From Kitasatospora sp. A2-31 (GTDB lineage Bacteria; Actinomycetota; Actinomycetes; Streptomycetales; Streptomycetaceae), in the NCBI RefSeq assembly GCF_022288725.1, contig NZ_JAKNTA010000011.1, positions 186,001 to 250,000 of the forward strand: DNA of 64,000 bases. The letters are read 5' to 3'. Under the pieces are notes generated by a model. That model was not told where the DNA came from. It made no database searches and saw only the letters and a program-made list of their open reading frames with translations. Each line of letters opens with the position of its first letter. Position 1 is the stretch's first letter. The position numbers were made by a program, and so were the translations under genes. This document shows, one piece after another, positions 8,930 through 18,249 of this stretch.

Positions 8930-10121
8930 TCAGCCCAGGCCCATCGCCCGGGCGACGATCACCTTCTGGACCTCGGAGGTCCCCTCGATGATCGTCGTCA
9001 TCCGGACGTAGCGGTACCGGAACTCCAGCGGGTGCCCGCGCACCCAGCCGGTGGCGCCGTGCACCTGGAGCGAGCGGTCCACCGCCCGGACGGCGGTCTC
9101 GGAGGCGGTCAGTTTGGCCAGCGCGGCGTTCTCGGGGGCCTCGGTGCCCTCGTCCACGAGCCGGGCGCAGGCCAGGGTGAGCAGCTTGGAGGCCTCCACC
9201 TCCGCCCGGGTGGCCACCAGGTGCTCCTGGACGTGCTGGTAGTTGCCGATCGGCTCGCCGAAGGCCTGCCGCTCCCGGGCGTACTCGACGCCCAGGCGGA
9301 GCGCGTACTCGGCGATGCCGTTGCACATCGCGGCGACCACCAGGCGGCCGCGCGAGAGGCTGTCCATGGCGAGCGCGGTGGCGGCGCCGACGCCCTCCTC
9401 ACCGCCGATCACCGCGTCCATCGGCGCCCGCACCTGGTCCAGGGTGAGCTCGAACAGCGGCTCGCCGGACATGCCCTCGTAGCGCTGGCCGATCCGCAGG
9501 CCCGGGTGGTCCATCGGAAGGACGAAGGCGGTGGCGCCGCCGGTCGGGCCGGCACCCGTGCCGAGGTCGGTGGCGGTGACGACCAGCGCGATATCGGCCC
9601 GGTCGGCGTTGCTGACAAAGGTCTTGCGGCCGTTCAGCACCCAGCCGTCGCCGTCGCGGACGGCGGTGGTGGTGAGCCGGAACGCGTCGGAGCCGGCCTG
9701 CGGCTCGGTGAGCGCGAGGCAGCGCGCCTGCTCGCCCCGGACCAGCGGGACGAGGTGGCGTTCGATCTGCTCGGGGGTACCGTGCCGCAGCAGCGGACTG
9801 GGCCCGTCCGAACCGGCCAGCGCGTAGGGCGCCAGCGGGCAGCCGCTGCGCCCGGCGGCGTGGTGGAGCAGCACGACCGCGGTGAACGGCATGTCCGCGC
9901 CGCCGAGTTCCTCGGGGTAGTCGCCGGCGTAGAAGCCGAGGGCGGCGGAGCGCTTGCGGACGTAGGCCCGCAGGTCCGCCGGCGGCTGGTCGGCGGTCTC
10001 GGGCAACTCCGCGGCGAGCGGGACGAGTTCGCGGCGGACGAAGCTCTCGAAGGGCGTCGACGAGCTCGCGGTGACCGGCTTCGAGGACGCTGGAGGGGGT
10101 GGACAGCGCGGAGGTGCTCAC
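8930..10121 (-). pseudogene. Acyl-CoA dehydrogenase-like flavoprotein, one-base frameshift near its start
   Basis: FAD-dependent dehydrogenase of the acyl-CoA dehydrogenase family; in an NRPS cluster such enzymes usually desaturate a carrier-bound acyl or aminoacyl group. Family marks are ALTEPQAGSDAF (FAD/substrate loop), the LSRGR segment, YARERQAFGEPI, QVHGATGWVRGHP and the C-terminal RMTTIIEGTSEVQKV. The GTG at 10121 overlaps the preceding NRPS stop (GTGA). About 20 residues in, one extra C in a CCC run near 10052-10054 shifts the frame; without it the text reads RELVDAFESFVRREL as expected. The protein after the shift is complete. A sequencing or assembly error is the simplest explanation. 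Confidence 0.85.
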
Positions 10122-11924
10122 TGGTTCGCTCCGGTCAGGGCGCGGGCCTGGTCGGCCAGGACGGGGTGCTGGAAGAGGGTGCGCAGCTGCGGGCGGCTGC
10201 CCAGGCGCGGCTCCAGCCAGGCCGCGAGCCGGGCGGCGAGCAGCGAGTGGCCGCCCACCTCGAAGAAGTGCGAGTCGGCGGTGAAGCGGTCGTGGCCCAG
10301 CACCTCCTGCCAGGCTTCGGCGATCAGGGCCTGTCCGGGGTCGGTGAAGGCCTGCGGCTGTGCCTGCGCCGGCTCGCCGACCGGCCCGGCCTCGGCGGCG
10401 AGCCGGGCCAGGGCCGCGCGGTCGGGCTTGCCTCCGGGCAGCAGCGGCATGGTGTCCAGCGCCGTCCAGGCGGCCGGGACCAGCCCGCCGGGCAGCCGGC
10501 GGCCGAGCGCCTGGTGCAGGGCGGCCTGGTCGGGCTGCTCGGAGCCCTCCAGGAACCCGACCAGGCGGGGGCCGGACGCCTCGTCGTGGTGGAGGACGAC
10601 GGCGCAGGAGCGGCCGCCGAGCTCCGCGGAGGCGGCGGCCTCGATCTCCTCCAGCTCGATGCGGTAGCCGCGCAGCTTCACCTGGTTGTCCTGCCGGCCG
10701 AGGAACCAGAGCCGGCCCTTCAGGTCCCGGTAGCCGCGGTCGCCGGTGCGGTAGACCCGCTCGCCGCCGAGCGCGGGCACCGGCACGAAGCGGGCCCCGG
10801 TGACCTCGGGCAGGCCGAGGTAGCCCTCGGCGAGCAGTGCACCGCCGATCACCAGCTCGCCGACCGCGCCGGCCGGCAACGGGCGGAGGCCGTCGTCCAG
10901 GACGTGCACCCGCACGCCGGGCAGCTCGGTGCCGAGCGGGATCTCGGCGGCGTCCTCGGCGAGGTCGGCCTCGGTGACCTCGTGCACGGTGGAGGTGACC
11001 GTCGCCTGACGGGGACGTCCTGGTGGGGCAGCGCGCGGAAGAGGACGTCGGTCACCTCGTCGACCGCCTCGGTACCGGGCGCGGCCGGGTCCAGCCGCAG
11101 CCGCAGCGGCACCGTGTTCACGAACATGCCCACGGCGCTCTCGAAGCCCTGCGGCCGGTTGCCGACCGCGGTGCCGACCACCAGCTCCGGGTGCCCGCTG
11201 TGGCGGCGCAGCAGCTCGGCGAAGAGCGTGAGCAGGGTGGAGAACGGGGTGTGGCCGTCCTCCCGGCTTCCCGGTGGCGGCGCACGACGCCCGGACGGGC
11301 CAGCCCGGGCAGTGCGAGGTCGAGCGGGGCGTCCTGCAACTCTCGCTTCCAGAAGGCGAGTCCGCGCTCCCGGGTGTCCGCCGCGGCGGACTCGGCGGTG
11401 CGCACGTGCTCCTCGTACGAGCGGGCCGGGGGCAGCTCGGCGGGCTCGCCGAGGACGTGCCCGCGGTAGACCGTGAAGAGGTCGCGCAGCAGGATCGCGA
11501 AGGAGTGCCCGTCGTGGATCAGGTGGTGCTCGACGTGGACCAGCCGGTGGTGGTCCTCGGCGAGCCGCACGAGGTGCCAGCGGAGCAGCGGCGCCGCGGA
11601 AGTGTCCAGCGGCTCCTCGGCCTCGGCCCGGAGCAGGGCCTGGAAGGCGGCCTCGGGGTCGGCGTCTCCGGTCAGGTCGGTGGTGCGCAGCCGCGGCTCG
11701 GTCCGGCTGCCGACCCGCTGGGCGGGCAGCCCCTCCGGCCGGGCCACCAACTCCAGCCGCAGGCCGGGGTGGTGGGCGAGCACCGCAGCCATTCCGGCGC
11801 GCAGCGCGTCCGCGTCGAGCGGGCCCCAGAGATCGAGGGCGGCGGTGAAGTTGTAGGCGCGACTGCCGGGCAGCATCTGCTCGTGCAGCCAGACGATCTC
11901 CTGCGAGGAGGAGAGGGCGAACAT
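10118..11924 (-). pseudogene. NRPS C-A-PCP protein with large internal deletion
   Basis: The ATG at 11924 (GGGAG site upstream) begins a condensation domain with active site HHLIHDG. The frame slips near 11270 (between REAGR and EDGHTPFSTLL), continues through VGTAVGNRPQGF and VNTVPLRL, and then around 11005 jumps into the second half of an adenylation domain (VTSTVHEV, YRTGDRGY, GRQDNQVKLRGYRIE, LLPGGKPDR), ending with a normal PCP (FFEVGGHSLLA). The end of the C domain and adenylation cores A1-A4, about 500 residues, are absent. Recombination or assembly collapse between similar modules would produce this. The stop overlaps the dehydrogenase GTG. Confidence 0.85.
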
Positions 11925-12127
11925 GACGAACTCCCTTTTGATGGTGGGTGGTTGTTCGGTTGTGCAGCCGAACGGCGGTGGCCGTCCGGCTCGGGTCATG
12001 GCCGGCGCCGGGGTGGGGGCGTGGCCGGCCGGGCGCCGGGCGGGTGCGCCCTGATCGGGCGGCCCGGCGGGGGTGAGGAGGTGACCGCGGGGTGGTGGCG
12101 GGGTCGCGGCGCAGGACCGGCCGCGGC

Positions 12128-13451
12128 TCAGAGCGCCGGGCCGCCCAGGTGCCGCTTCAGGGTCGACAGCAGGGCCCCGAAGGCGGCCTCGGCGGCGGAG
12201 TCCGGGTAGCGGTCACGGTCCCAGGCGAGCCGGACCAGCAGATCGTCGCCGTGCGAGGCGGAGACGGCCAGCGGCGCGGCGAGCGGGCGTCCGGCCAGGT
12301 GGGTCTCGCGGCCCGCCGTTCCGGCGAGCACCAGGGGCGGGCGGCGCTGCAGGTCCTCGAAGGTGAGCAACCCGTCCAGGGCGCCGGACCAGCGCGCCCC
12401 GGCGGAGCGGGCGGCCCGGACCACGTCGTCGAACGGGGTGTCGGCGTGGTCGAGGTCGTCCCACCAGGCCGCGCTCAGCTCGTCGAGGCTTGCGTGGTCG
12501 GCGTGGTCGGCGTGGTCGGCCCGTCCCATGGCGGGCCTCGCCGGTGAGGGGTGCACCAGGGTGTTGAGGAAGCAGCCGACCACCGGTGCGGCGCCGGGCG
12601 GTCGCCCGCCCCACGGGTAGCCGAGCGCGAGCGCCCGGTCCCCTTCGCCGAGCCGGTGGGCGGCGGCCCCGACGGCGTCCAGCAGCGCGGGGAAGACCGC
12701 GCCCCGGGCCGCCCCGGTGGCGGCCGGCAGCCGGTGGGTGACCATCCCGGTGGACCTGGCCGCCGGGCCGGCGTCGCCTTCCCCGCCGAGTCCGCACAGC
12801 CGGGCGGCCCAGTACGCGTGCGCGGCGGCGCTCGCAGCCGCGTCCTCGGCCGCCAGCTGCAGCTCCACCGCCTCCCGGTACGCCGCCAGCCCGTCGTCCG
12901 CCGCCGGCTCGGCCGGCCCGTCCTCCGCGTAGGCGGCCGGCGAGCCCCGCCGTGACCAAGCCGAGCGACTGCTCGTCGCAGGCCGCGTGGTCGAGGGCGA
13001 CGGCGAGCAGCTCCTCCTCGTCGTCCGGGGCGGCCGCCAGCAGCAGGCGCAGGGCCGGGCCGTCGGCCGGCCAGTCGAGCAGGGCGCGGCGCAGCGCCTC
13101 CTCGGCGGTGCCGTCCGGGCCGGTCTCCGTCCGCTCGACCGCGACCGACGGTCCGCCGAGGCGCAGCACGGGAGTGCCGCGCACGGTGGCGAAGGAGCCG
13201 CGCAGGGCGGGGTGGGAGGCGGCCAGCCGGACGGCGGCGCGGTGCAGCCGCGGCAGGTCGACGACACCCCGGGGGTAGGCGAAGAACAGCGGCACGACGT
13301 CCGTCCGGCTCTGCGGGTCGCGCCGCCGGGCGATCAGGAAGCGGCGCTGGGCGCCGGTGAGCGGGAGGAGCCCGCCCCCGGAGTCGGCGACGGAGCCGGC
13401 GGCGACGGAGCGGAACCGGGTGAGGTAGGCGGCCGTGATGCTGGAGTGCAC
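12128..13451 (-). pseudogene. Stand-alone condensation-like protein with altered active site, frameshifted
   Basis: A lone condensation-fold protein of about 430 residues and the first NRPS gene after the exporter. LPLTGAQRRFLIARR matches the C-domain start. The HHxxxDG position reads DHAACDE, keeping the second histidine and the aspartate but not the first histidine or glycine. Later GALDGLLTFEDL and PLAAPLAVSASHGDDLLVRL fit the C-terminal lobe. The frame breaks at 12934-12941, a 4-bp tandem duplication; removing one copy gives LVTAGLAAAYAEDG. The GTG start at 13451 has a GGAGA site. The altered motif could mean an unusual nucleophile, another ester/amide reaction, or loss of activity. Confidence 0.75.
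12934..12941. repeat. 4-bp tandem duplication at a frameshift
   Basis: CGGC occurs twice in succession in the condensation-like gene; deleting one copy rejoins the two frames at LVTAGLAAAYAEDG. Confidence 0.8.
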
Positions 13452-13482
13452 GGAAGGGTCTCCGCTTTCGGTTCGGCGGATC

Positions 13483-13530
13483 GGATCGGTGGATCAGTGG
13501 ATCGGTGGATCGCTGGATCGGTGGATCGGG
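13483..13530. repeat. 8-bp tandem repeat array, six units
   Basis: Six successive units of the form GGATCNGT (third positions vary slightly) lie just upstream of the condensation-like gene on the minus strand. Similar 8-bp arrays occur at 28239-28315 and 55726-55754. They are non-coding; a role in spacing or slipped-strand variation of the leader is possible but unproven. Confidence 0.9.
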
Positions 13531-13629
13531 CGGGACGGGCGGGGCCTCAGGGGACGGGCCGCGGCCCGTCCGGACAGGGCGGCCCGCCGGACGACCGGGA
13601 CGGTCGCCGGAACGTGCGGGCCGGGCGGG

Positions 13630-15037
13630 TCAGCGGGCGGGTCTGGCGTCCTCCGGGGAGGGCTCGGCCGCCCCGGTGGTGGCGCTCCCGGGCCCGCCCG
13701 GGGCGGCCGCCGCTGCGGAACCGGCGTCCGCGGGGGCGTGCGCCTCCGCCGGACCGGCGTCGGTCGGCAGCTCCCGCATGCCCCGCAGCGGCGAGAGCAG
13801 CAGGGGCAGCGGCACCACCAGGAACCCGGCGGCACAGACCCAGAGCGCGGCGCGCGCTCCGGCGGCGTCGGCCACGGCGCCGCCGAGCAGCGCCCCCAGC
13901 GGCAGGGTGCCCCAGACCAGGAAGCGCATCGTCGCGTTCATCCGGCCGAGGAGCCCCGGCGGGCAGACGCCCTGCCGGAAGCTCACCTGGGCGACGTTGT
14001 AGACCACCCCTCCGAACAGGACCGTGCCCGAGGCCAGCGCGAACAGCACCACGCCGGCGCCGCCGCCGGTCAGCGGCCAGAGCAGCGCGAACGGTCCGGT
14101 GAGGACGGGGGCGAGCCAGATCAGCCGGGCCTGGCCGACCCACCGGGCCAGCGGGCCCGCGCAGAGCGCCCCGGCCAGTCCCCCGATCGCCGAGACGGAG
14201 AGCAGCACCCCGATGGCGGCGGGCGAGAGGTCCAGCACCCGGACCCAGAACACCGTCTGGACGGCCATCAGGATGGCGGCGAACAGGTTGGACACGGCGG
14301 TGGCGGCGGCGATCGCGCGCAACAGCGGGTGTGGCGGCGGCGATCGCGCGCAACAGCGGGTGCCGGAGCACGAACCCGACGCCTTCGGCGATCTCCGTGC
14401 GCAGCGAGCGCCCCGGGTCCGGCGGGGGCGGCGCCTCCTCCTCGGTGCGGATGCGGGCGAGCACCACCGCGGAGGTCAGGTAGCCGACCGCGTCGGCGAG
14501 GATCGCCAGCGGCGCGCCGAGCAGCTGGACCAGCCCGCCGCCCAGCCCCGGGCCGGCGACCTGGGCCGAGGAGCGGACGGTCTCGATCGCGCCGTTGCCG
14601 GCGACCAGGCGCTCCCGTGGCAGCAGCGCCGGCAGGAAGGACTGGTGGGCCACGTCGAAGAAGACCGTCGCCACGCCGGTGACCAGGGCGACCAGGTAGA
14701 GCTGGGCCATCGTCAGCACACCGAGGGCGGCGGCCGGCGGGATCGACCCGACGGCGAGGCAGCGCACCACGTCGGCACGGATCAGTACGGGCAGCTTGCG
14801 CATCCGGTCCAGCCAGGCACCCGCGGGGAGTCCCACCAGCAGGAAGGCCGCGGTCTCCGCCGCCGTCAGCAGGCCGACCTGGAGCGGCGTGGCGTCGAGC
14901 TCCACCACCGCGACCAGCGGCAGTGCCACCAGGGTGACCTGGCTGCCCACTTGGGCCGCGACGGCCCCCGACAGGAGGAGACGGAAGTCGCGCAGACCCA
15001 GCAGGCGGGCCGGGTTCGGACGAGGCATGTCGTTCAT
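13630..15037 (-). pseudogene. MFS drug exporter, frameshifted by a 31-bp duplication
   Basis: Twelve-helix major facilitator of the DHA3/MFS_3 type, about 455 residues when repaired, and the likely exporter of the NRPS product. N-terminal FRLLLSGAVAAQVGSQVTLVALPLV and the WLDRMRKLPVLI loop are typical. The frame breaks at 14301-14362, where a 31-bp unit is repeated exactly; removing one copy reads RHPLLRAIAAATAVSNLFAAI through the break and the protein then continues to the stop at 13630. The C-terminal tail is rich in Ala, Pro and Gly. It precedes the NRPS genes on the same strand by about 180 bases including the 8-bp array. Confidence 0.88.
14301..14362. repeat. 31-bp exact tandem duplication inside the exporter gene
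   Basis: Bases 14301-14331 are repeated exactly at 14332-14362. Thirty-one is not a multiple of three and deleting one copy restores the exporter's frame across a transmembrane region, so this is very probably an artefact of joining two overlapping contig ends. Confidence 0.95.
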
Positions 15038-15446
15038 CAGTACGACTCTCGGTTACCGATTCGACACCGGGCAACCGGTCAGTTCGTTTCCGGCCTTCCG
15101 CCACAACGGCCGGATTCCGCCCTTTCCCCGGCCCGCTCGCGCTCCACCCCGGTCCACCGCCCCGCCGGACCGCACCACCGCGGGGAGTCCGACCAGCAAC
15201 ATTCCGGCCGGACGGATTTCAAACCAGGATCCGCATCACACTGTCCGAATACCGGACGGGCATGTTCTGGCCATCGGACGGCCATCTTCAACATGGCCGG
15301 AACCTGCAAAGTATTGACGATTCGTCATTCACACGTGGTCTCGCCGTGCTATCGGGTGCCGGGCCACCCCGGTCGCCCCCGGCCCCGGCCGCCGCATCCG
15401 TGCCCCCACGCCGCCGCGCGCCGCGCCCGCACGCACGCACGCCGAC
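15038..15446. other. Intergenic region upstream of the exporter
   Basis: About 410 bases without a convincing gene. GC is lower around 15180-15340. It holds a small palindrome TGACGATTCGTCA (15315-15327, six-base arms around one base), of the size bound by a repressor dimer, in the leader region of the exporter/NRPS transcript. I cannot assign a binding protein. Confidence 0.4.
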
Positions 15447-15484
15447 GCCCGGTCACCGGCGTCGGGCGCCGAAGGTGACCGGGC
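15447..15484 (-). terminator. Terminator of the lipoprotein gene
   Basis: Inverted repeat with 11-bp arms (15447-15457, 15474-15484) and a loop that can fold further, 23 bases downstream of the lipoprotein stop on the minus strand. Confidence 0.7.
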
Positions 15485-15507
15485 GCCGGCGGCGGGGCGG
15501 TGCGGGC

Positions 15508-16374
15508 TCAGGCCGCGCCGAGTGCGGCGTCCGGGATCCTGCCCGCCTGGGCCTGTTCGATCCGCTGGACGAGCATCACGGCCAGCCTCCGCGTCGCCGC
15601 AGGGTCGGCCGGCCCGCCCTCGGTGGTCACCGCGGCGACCAGCGTGCCGGAGCGCAGGACGATGCTCACCCCGTCCCGGCCGGCCAGCTGGCCCTGGAAC
15701 GCGCGGTACTCGCTCCCCAGCGGCACGATGTCCACCGCCCGGTACCTGTTCCCGTCCGCGTACGACGCGTACACCTCGGCGAGCTTCTCCTTGGCCGCCG
15801 CCTTGGTCGGCAGCGTGTCGATCGCGAAGCGCGCGGTCACCTCGCCGAGCGAGAAGCGGGCCGTCCCGCTGAGCGGCTTGCCGCTGCACGCCCCGCTGCC
15901 GGAGCAGGTGGTGGCGTGGTCGGCGGAGTCGACCCGCCGCTTCTCCTCCTCCCAGCCGGTCATGGCCTTGCCGTCGGGCAGCAGTTGCAGGAGGAGCTTC
16001 TCGTCGAGCACCAGCGCGTCCGAGTCCGCGGTGGGCGCCGGCAGGGCGCCGCCGGTGCCGGAACCGCCCCCCGCGCCCGGCGTCGACGCACCACCCGCAG
16101 GCGCCCCGGCCGTCCCGGAAGCACCCGGCGAACCGGCCGCGGCGGAGGCGCCGCCACCGGTCGCGGCGGCACCGCCCGCGGGAGCCGACGCCGAACCCGC
16201 CGGCGAGGCCGCGGCGGCGGAGGCCTGGCCCGACGCCGCGCCCGCGGTGGCGGACGCGCCGCCCTTCGCGGCGTCCCGGGAGGTCGCCGACCCCCCTGAG
16301 CTGCAGGCCGTCAGCACGCCCAGCAGTACCCCTGCGGCCGCCGCGGCGGCCACCTTCCGACCGACCGTGCCCAT
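15508..16374 (-). CDS. Secreted lipoprotein of unknown function
   Basis: 288-residue lipoprotein. The N-terminus has a basic end, a hydrophobic run and a lipobox LTAC, so the protein is expected to be lipid-anchored on the outer face of the membrane. Residues about 25-115 are a low-complexity Ala/Gly/Ser/Pro linker; the C-terminal 170 residues form a compact domain with two closely spaced cysteines (ATTCSGSGACSG). I do not recognise a named family beyond secreted Streptomyces lipoproteins. It has its own terminator and no partner gene. The ATG at 16374 is preceded by GAGAGGGAG, a good ribosome site. Confidence 0.85.
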   Translation of the reverse strand: MGTVGRKVAAAAAAGVLLGVLTACSSGGSATSRDAAKGGASATAGAASGQASAAAASPAGSASAPAGGAAATGGGASAAAGSPGASGTAGAPAGGASTPGAGGGSGTGGALPAPTADSDALVLDEKLLLQLLPDGKAMTGWEEEKRRVDSADHATTCSGSGACSGKPLSGTARFSLGEVTARFAIDTLPTKAAAKEKLAEVYASYADGNRYRAVDIVPLGSEYRAFQGQLAGRDGVSIVLRSGTLVAAVTTEGGPADPAATRRLAVMLVQRIEQAQAGRIPDAALGAA

Positions 16375-16418
16375 CGCCCGCTCCCTCTCGTGTCAGTGGA
16401 CCATCCCCGTTCGAGGGC

Positions 16419-17159
16419 GTGCGCGGCCTCGACGCCTACCGCGCGACCTGGCCGCCCTTCTTCCGGTGGCTGGCCGCCGGGGCGGCGTTCGAGATCGAGT
16501 CGCTCGACGTGACGGCCGGCGCGGACGTCGCCTTCGCCCACGCCCTGCTGCGCTGCGGTACGACGCGCGACCTCACCGAGCGGCCCGCCCTGCGGCTGCG
16601 GCTCACCCTCGGACTGCAGCGCACCGCGGGGCAGTGGGAGGTGACGCACGAGCACCACTCCTTCCCCGACGCCTCCGCCGCGCCGGACACCGCGCCGGAC
16701 GCCGCACCGGAGCCCGCCGCGGAGGCCGTGCCGGACGCGACCGCGGCAGGCGGTTGCGAGCCGTCCGGCGCGGCCGAGCGCGAGGTACGCGCGATCCACG
16801 ACCGCTGGGCGGAGCAGACCGCCGCAAAGGACCTGGACGGGCTGATGGCCCACGTCGCCGAGGACGTCGTCTCCTACGAGCACGCGGGCCCGCTCGGCTA
16901 CCGGGGGATCGAGGAGGTCCGCGAGATCTGCCGCAACGGGCTGGCGGCCTCCCCCGGACCGGTCGCCTGGGACATCCCGGACCTCACCGTCCGAGTGGGC
17001 GGGGACCTCGCCGTCGCCTGGGGGCTGGACCACATCCGCAGCACCGGGGCGGACGGCACGACCGCGGAGACCTGGTCGCGCGGTACCCGGGTGTTCGAGC
17101 GGCGGGACGGCGGGTGGGCCATGGTGCACCAGCACCTGTCGTTCCCCCTGCCCTCCTGA
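16419..17159 (+). pseudogene. SnoaL/NTF2-like double-domain protein, 5' end missing
   Basis: Two cone-shaped NTF2/SnoaL-like domains. The first starts mid-domain (PFEGVRGLDAYRATWPPFF), the second is whole (AEREVRAIHDRWAEQTAAKDLDGLMAHVAEDVV to QHLSFPLPS). The two are linked by an Ala/Pro/Asp segment. The domain normally begins about 35 residues earlier; instead the sequence upstream is the lipoprotein leader, so the 5' part appears lost at a junction near 16400. The family binds small hydrophobic ligands or isomerises them; no substrate can be inferred. The GTG at 16419 is only the first available codon, not a supported start. Confidence 0.7.
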
Positions 17160-17383
17160 CCCGCCCGGACCTGCGACGTCCTGTCTTCCAGGACGACCGC
17201 GGCGCGGGCACGGCCGCGGTTCCGGAGCGGCCGGCCGTGCTCCGACCGCCCGCGCCCGGAGCACGGCGGCGCGTACGGCGGCGGGCGACGCGCGCAAGGG
17301 CCCGGCCCTGATTCACCCGGACCGCCCGTGCACTCGGGTGAACACGCCCGGGAGACCACCCGAAGGGGCGCACCGCCGCGGCC

Positions 17384-17417
17384 ACCACCGCCGTTCTCCG
17401 GTGGCAACGGCGGTGGT
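17384..17417. terminator. Hairpin terminator after the NTF2-like gene
   Basis: Twelve-base perfect arms (17384-17395, 17406-17417) and a 10-base loop, between the NTF2-like stop and the small surface protein gene. Confidence 0.65.
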
Positions 17418-17509
17418 CGTGGTTGACGGTGGATCAGGCGCAGCACCGCGAGTCCCCTTGGCCGACGACGTGTCGGCAGTCGCGGCTCCGCGCCGGAAGG
17501 ATCACCATC

Positions 17510-17959
17510 ATGCGTTCTGCACGCACGCTGCTCGCCGGGGCGGTCATCGCCGCCGCTGCCGTGACCATCAGCGCCCCCGCCGCCTTCGCCGACGGCGGCG
17601 ACAAGAACCTGACCTGGCAGGAGAAGCAGGAGAAGGCCGCCAGCCCCGACGGCCAGAAGACCTGGGACGAGAAGCAGGAGAAGGGCACCTCCTCCGGCTC
17701 CTCCAGTTCCTCCAGTTCCTCCAGCTCGTCCGGCTCGTCCAGCTCGTCCGGCTCCTCCTCCTACGGCGACAAGGGCGAGAAGAGCGACAAGGGCGAGAAG
17801 GGCGAGGAGAAGGCCCCGCACGGCGGTGTGCACACCGGTGGTGGCGGCCTGGTGTCGGGCGGCGGCCTCGCCTCCGGTGCCGTCCTGCTGCTCGGCGGTC
17901 TCGGGGCCGGCGCCATCGCGCTGCGCAAGGGCCGTCGCTCGGCCGGCGCCGCGATCTGA
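17510..17959 (+). CDS. Small secreted surface protein, candidate class F sortase substrate
   Basis: 149-residue protein. The ATG at 17510 is chosen because GGAAGG lies nine bases upstream and it starts a clear signal peptide ending ISAPAAFA. The middle is charged (EKQEK, DEKQEK), then a 30-residue Ser/Gly run, then a KGEK-rich segment. The C-terminus has PHGGVHTGGGG, a hydrophobic stretch (about residues 118-138) and a basic RKGRR tail: the layout of a cell-wall sorting signal, without a canonical LPXTG. A class F sortase gene follows 290 bases downstream on the same strand, so the pair may act together (inference). No known domain is visible. Confidence 0.85.
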   Translation: MRSARTLLAGAVIAAAAVTISAPAAFADGGDKNLTWQEKQEKAASPDGQKTWDEKQEKGTSSGSSSSSSSSSSSGSSSSSGSSSYGDKGEKSDKGEKGEEKAPHGGVHTGGGGLVSGGGLASGAVLLLGGLGAGAIALRKGRRSAGAAI

Positions 17960-18249
17960 GCCGGGCGCCGTCCGACGGCGCCGACCGACGCCTCCCCGCC
18001 GTGGCCGCCGCCCCCCGCGCGCCGGCCGCGGCGGGGGCGCGCGGGTCCACCGGGCCCGCCGAGCGGCCACGAGCGGCGCTCCGTCGCGACGGCCGGCGCG
18101 TGATCACCGACTCGTCGTCGCCGACGCGGGCCGGCCGGCTCGTCCTCGGCGAGTCGCCCGGCCGGGTCGCCGCGACCGGATCGTGACGACCGCGTCGTGG
18201 TGACGCGTCGTGGTGACAGAAGAGTCCCGCACGGCCGAGGAGTGGAACG

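Noticed and set aside
5930..11476. 1848-codon plus-strand open frame
   Set aside because: Antisense of the NRPS and dehydrogenase genes; composition is Gly/Arg/Gln-rich shadow sequence with no domain, produced by GC bias.
13483..13530. Possible CRISPR array
   Set aside because: Unit is 8 bp with no spacers; simple tandem repeat. No CRISPR array or cas gene is in the window.
15079..15309. 76-codon minus-strand ORF upstream of the exporter
   Set aside because: No ribosome site, no family and poor codon pattern; more likely leader sequence.
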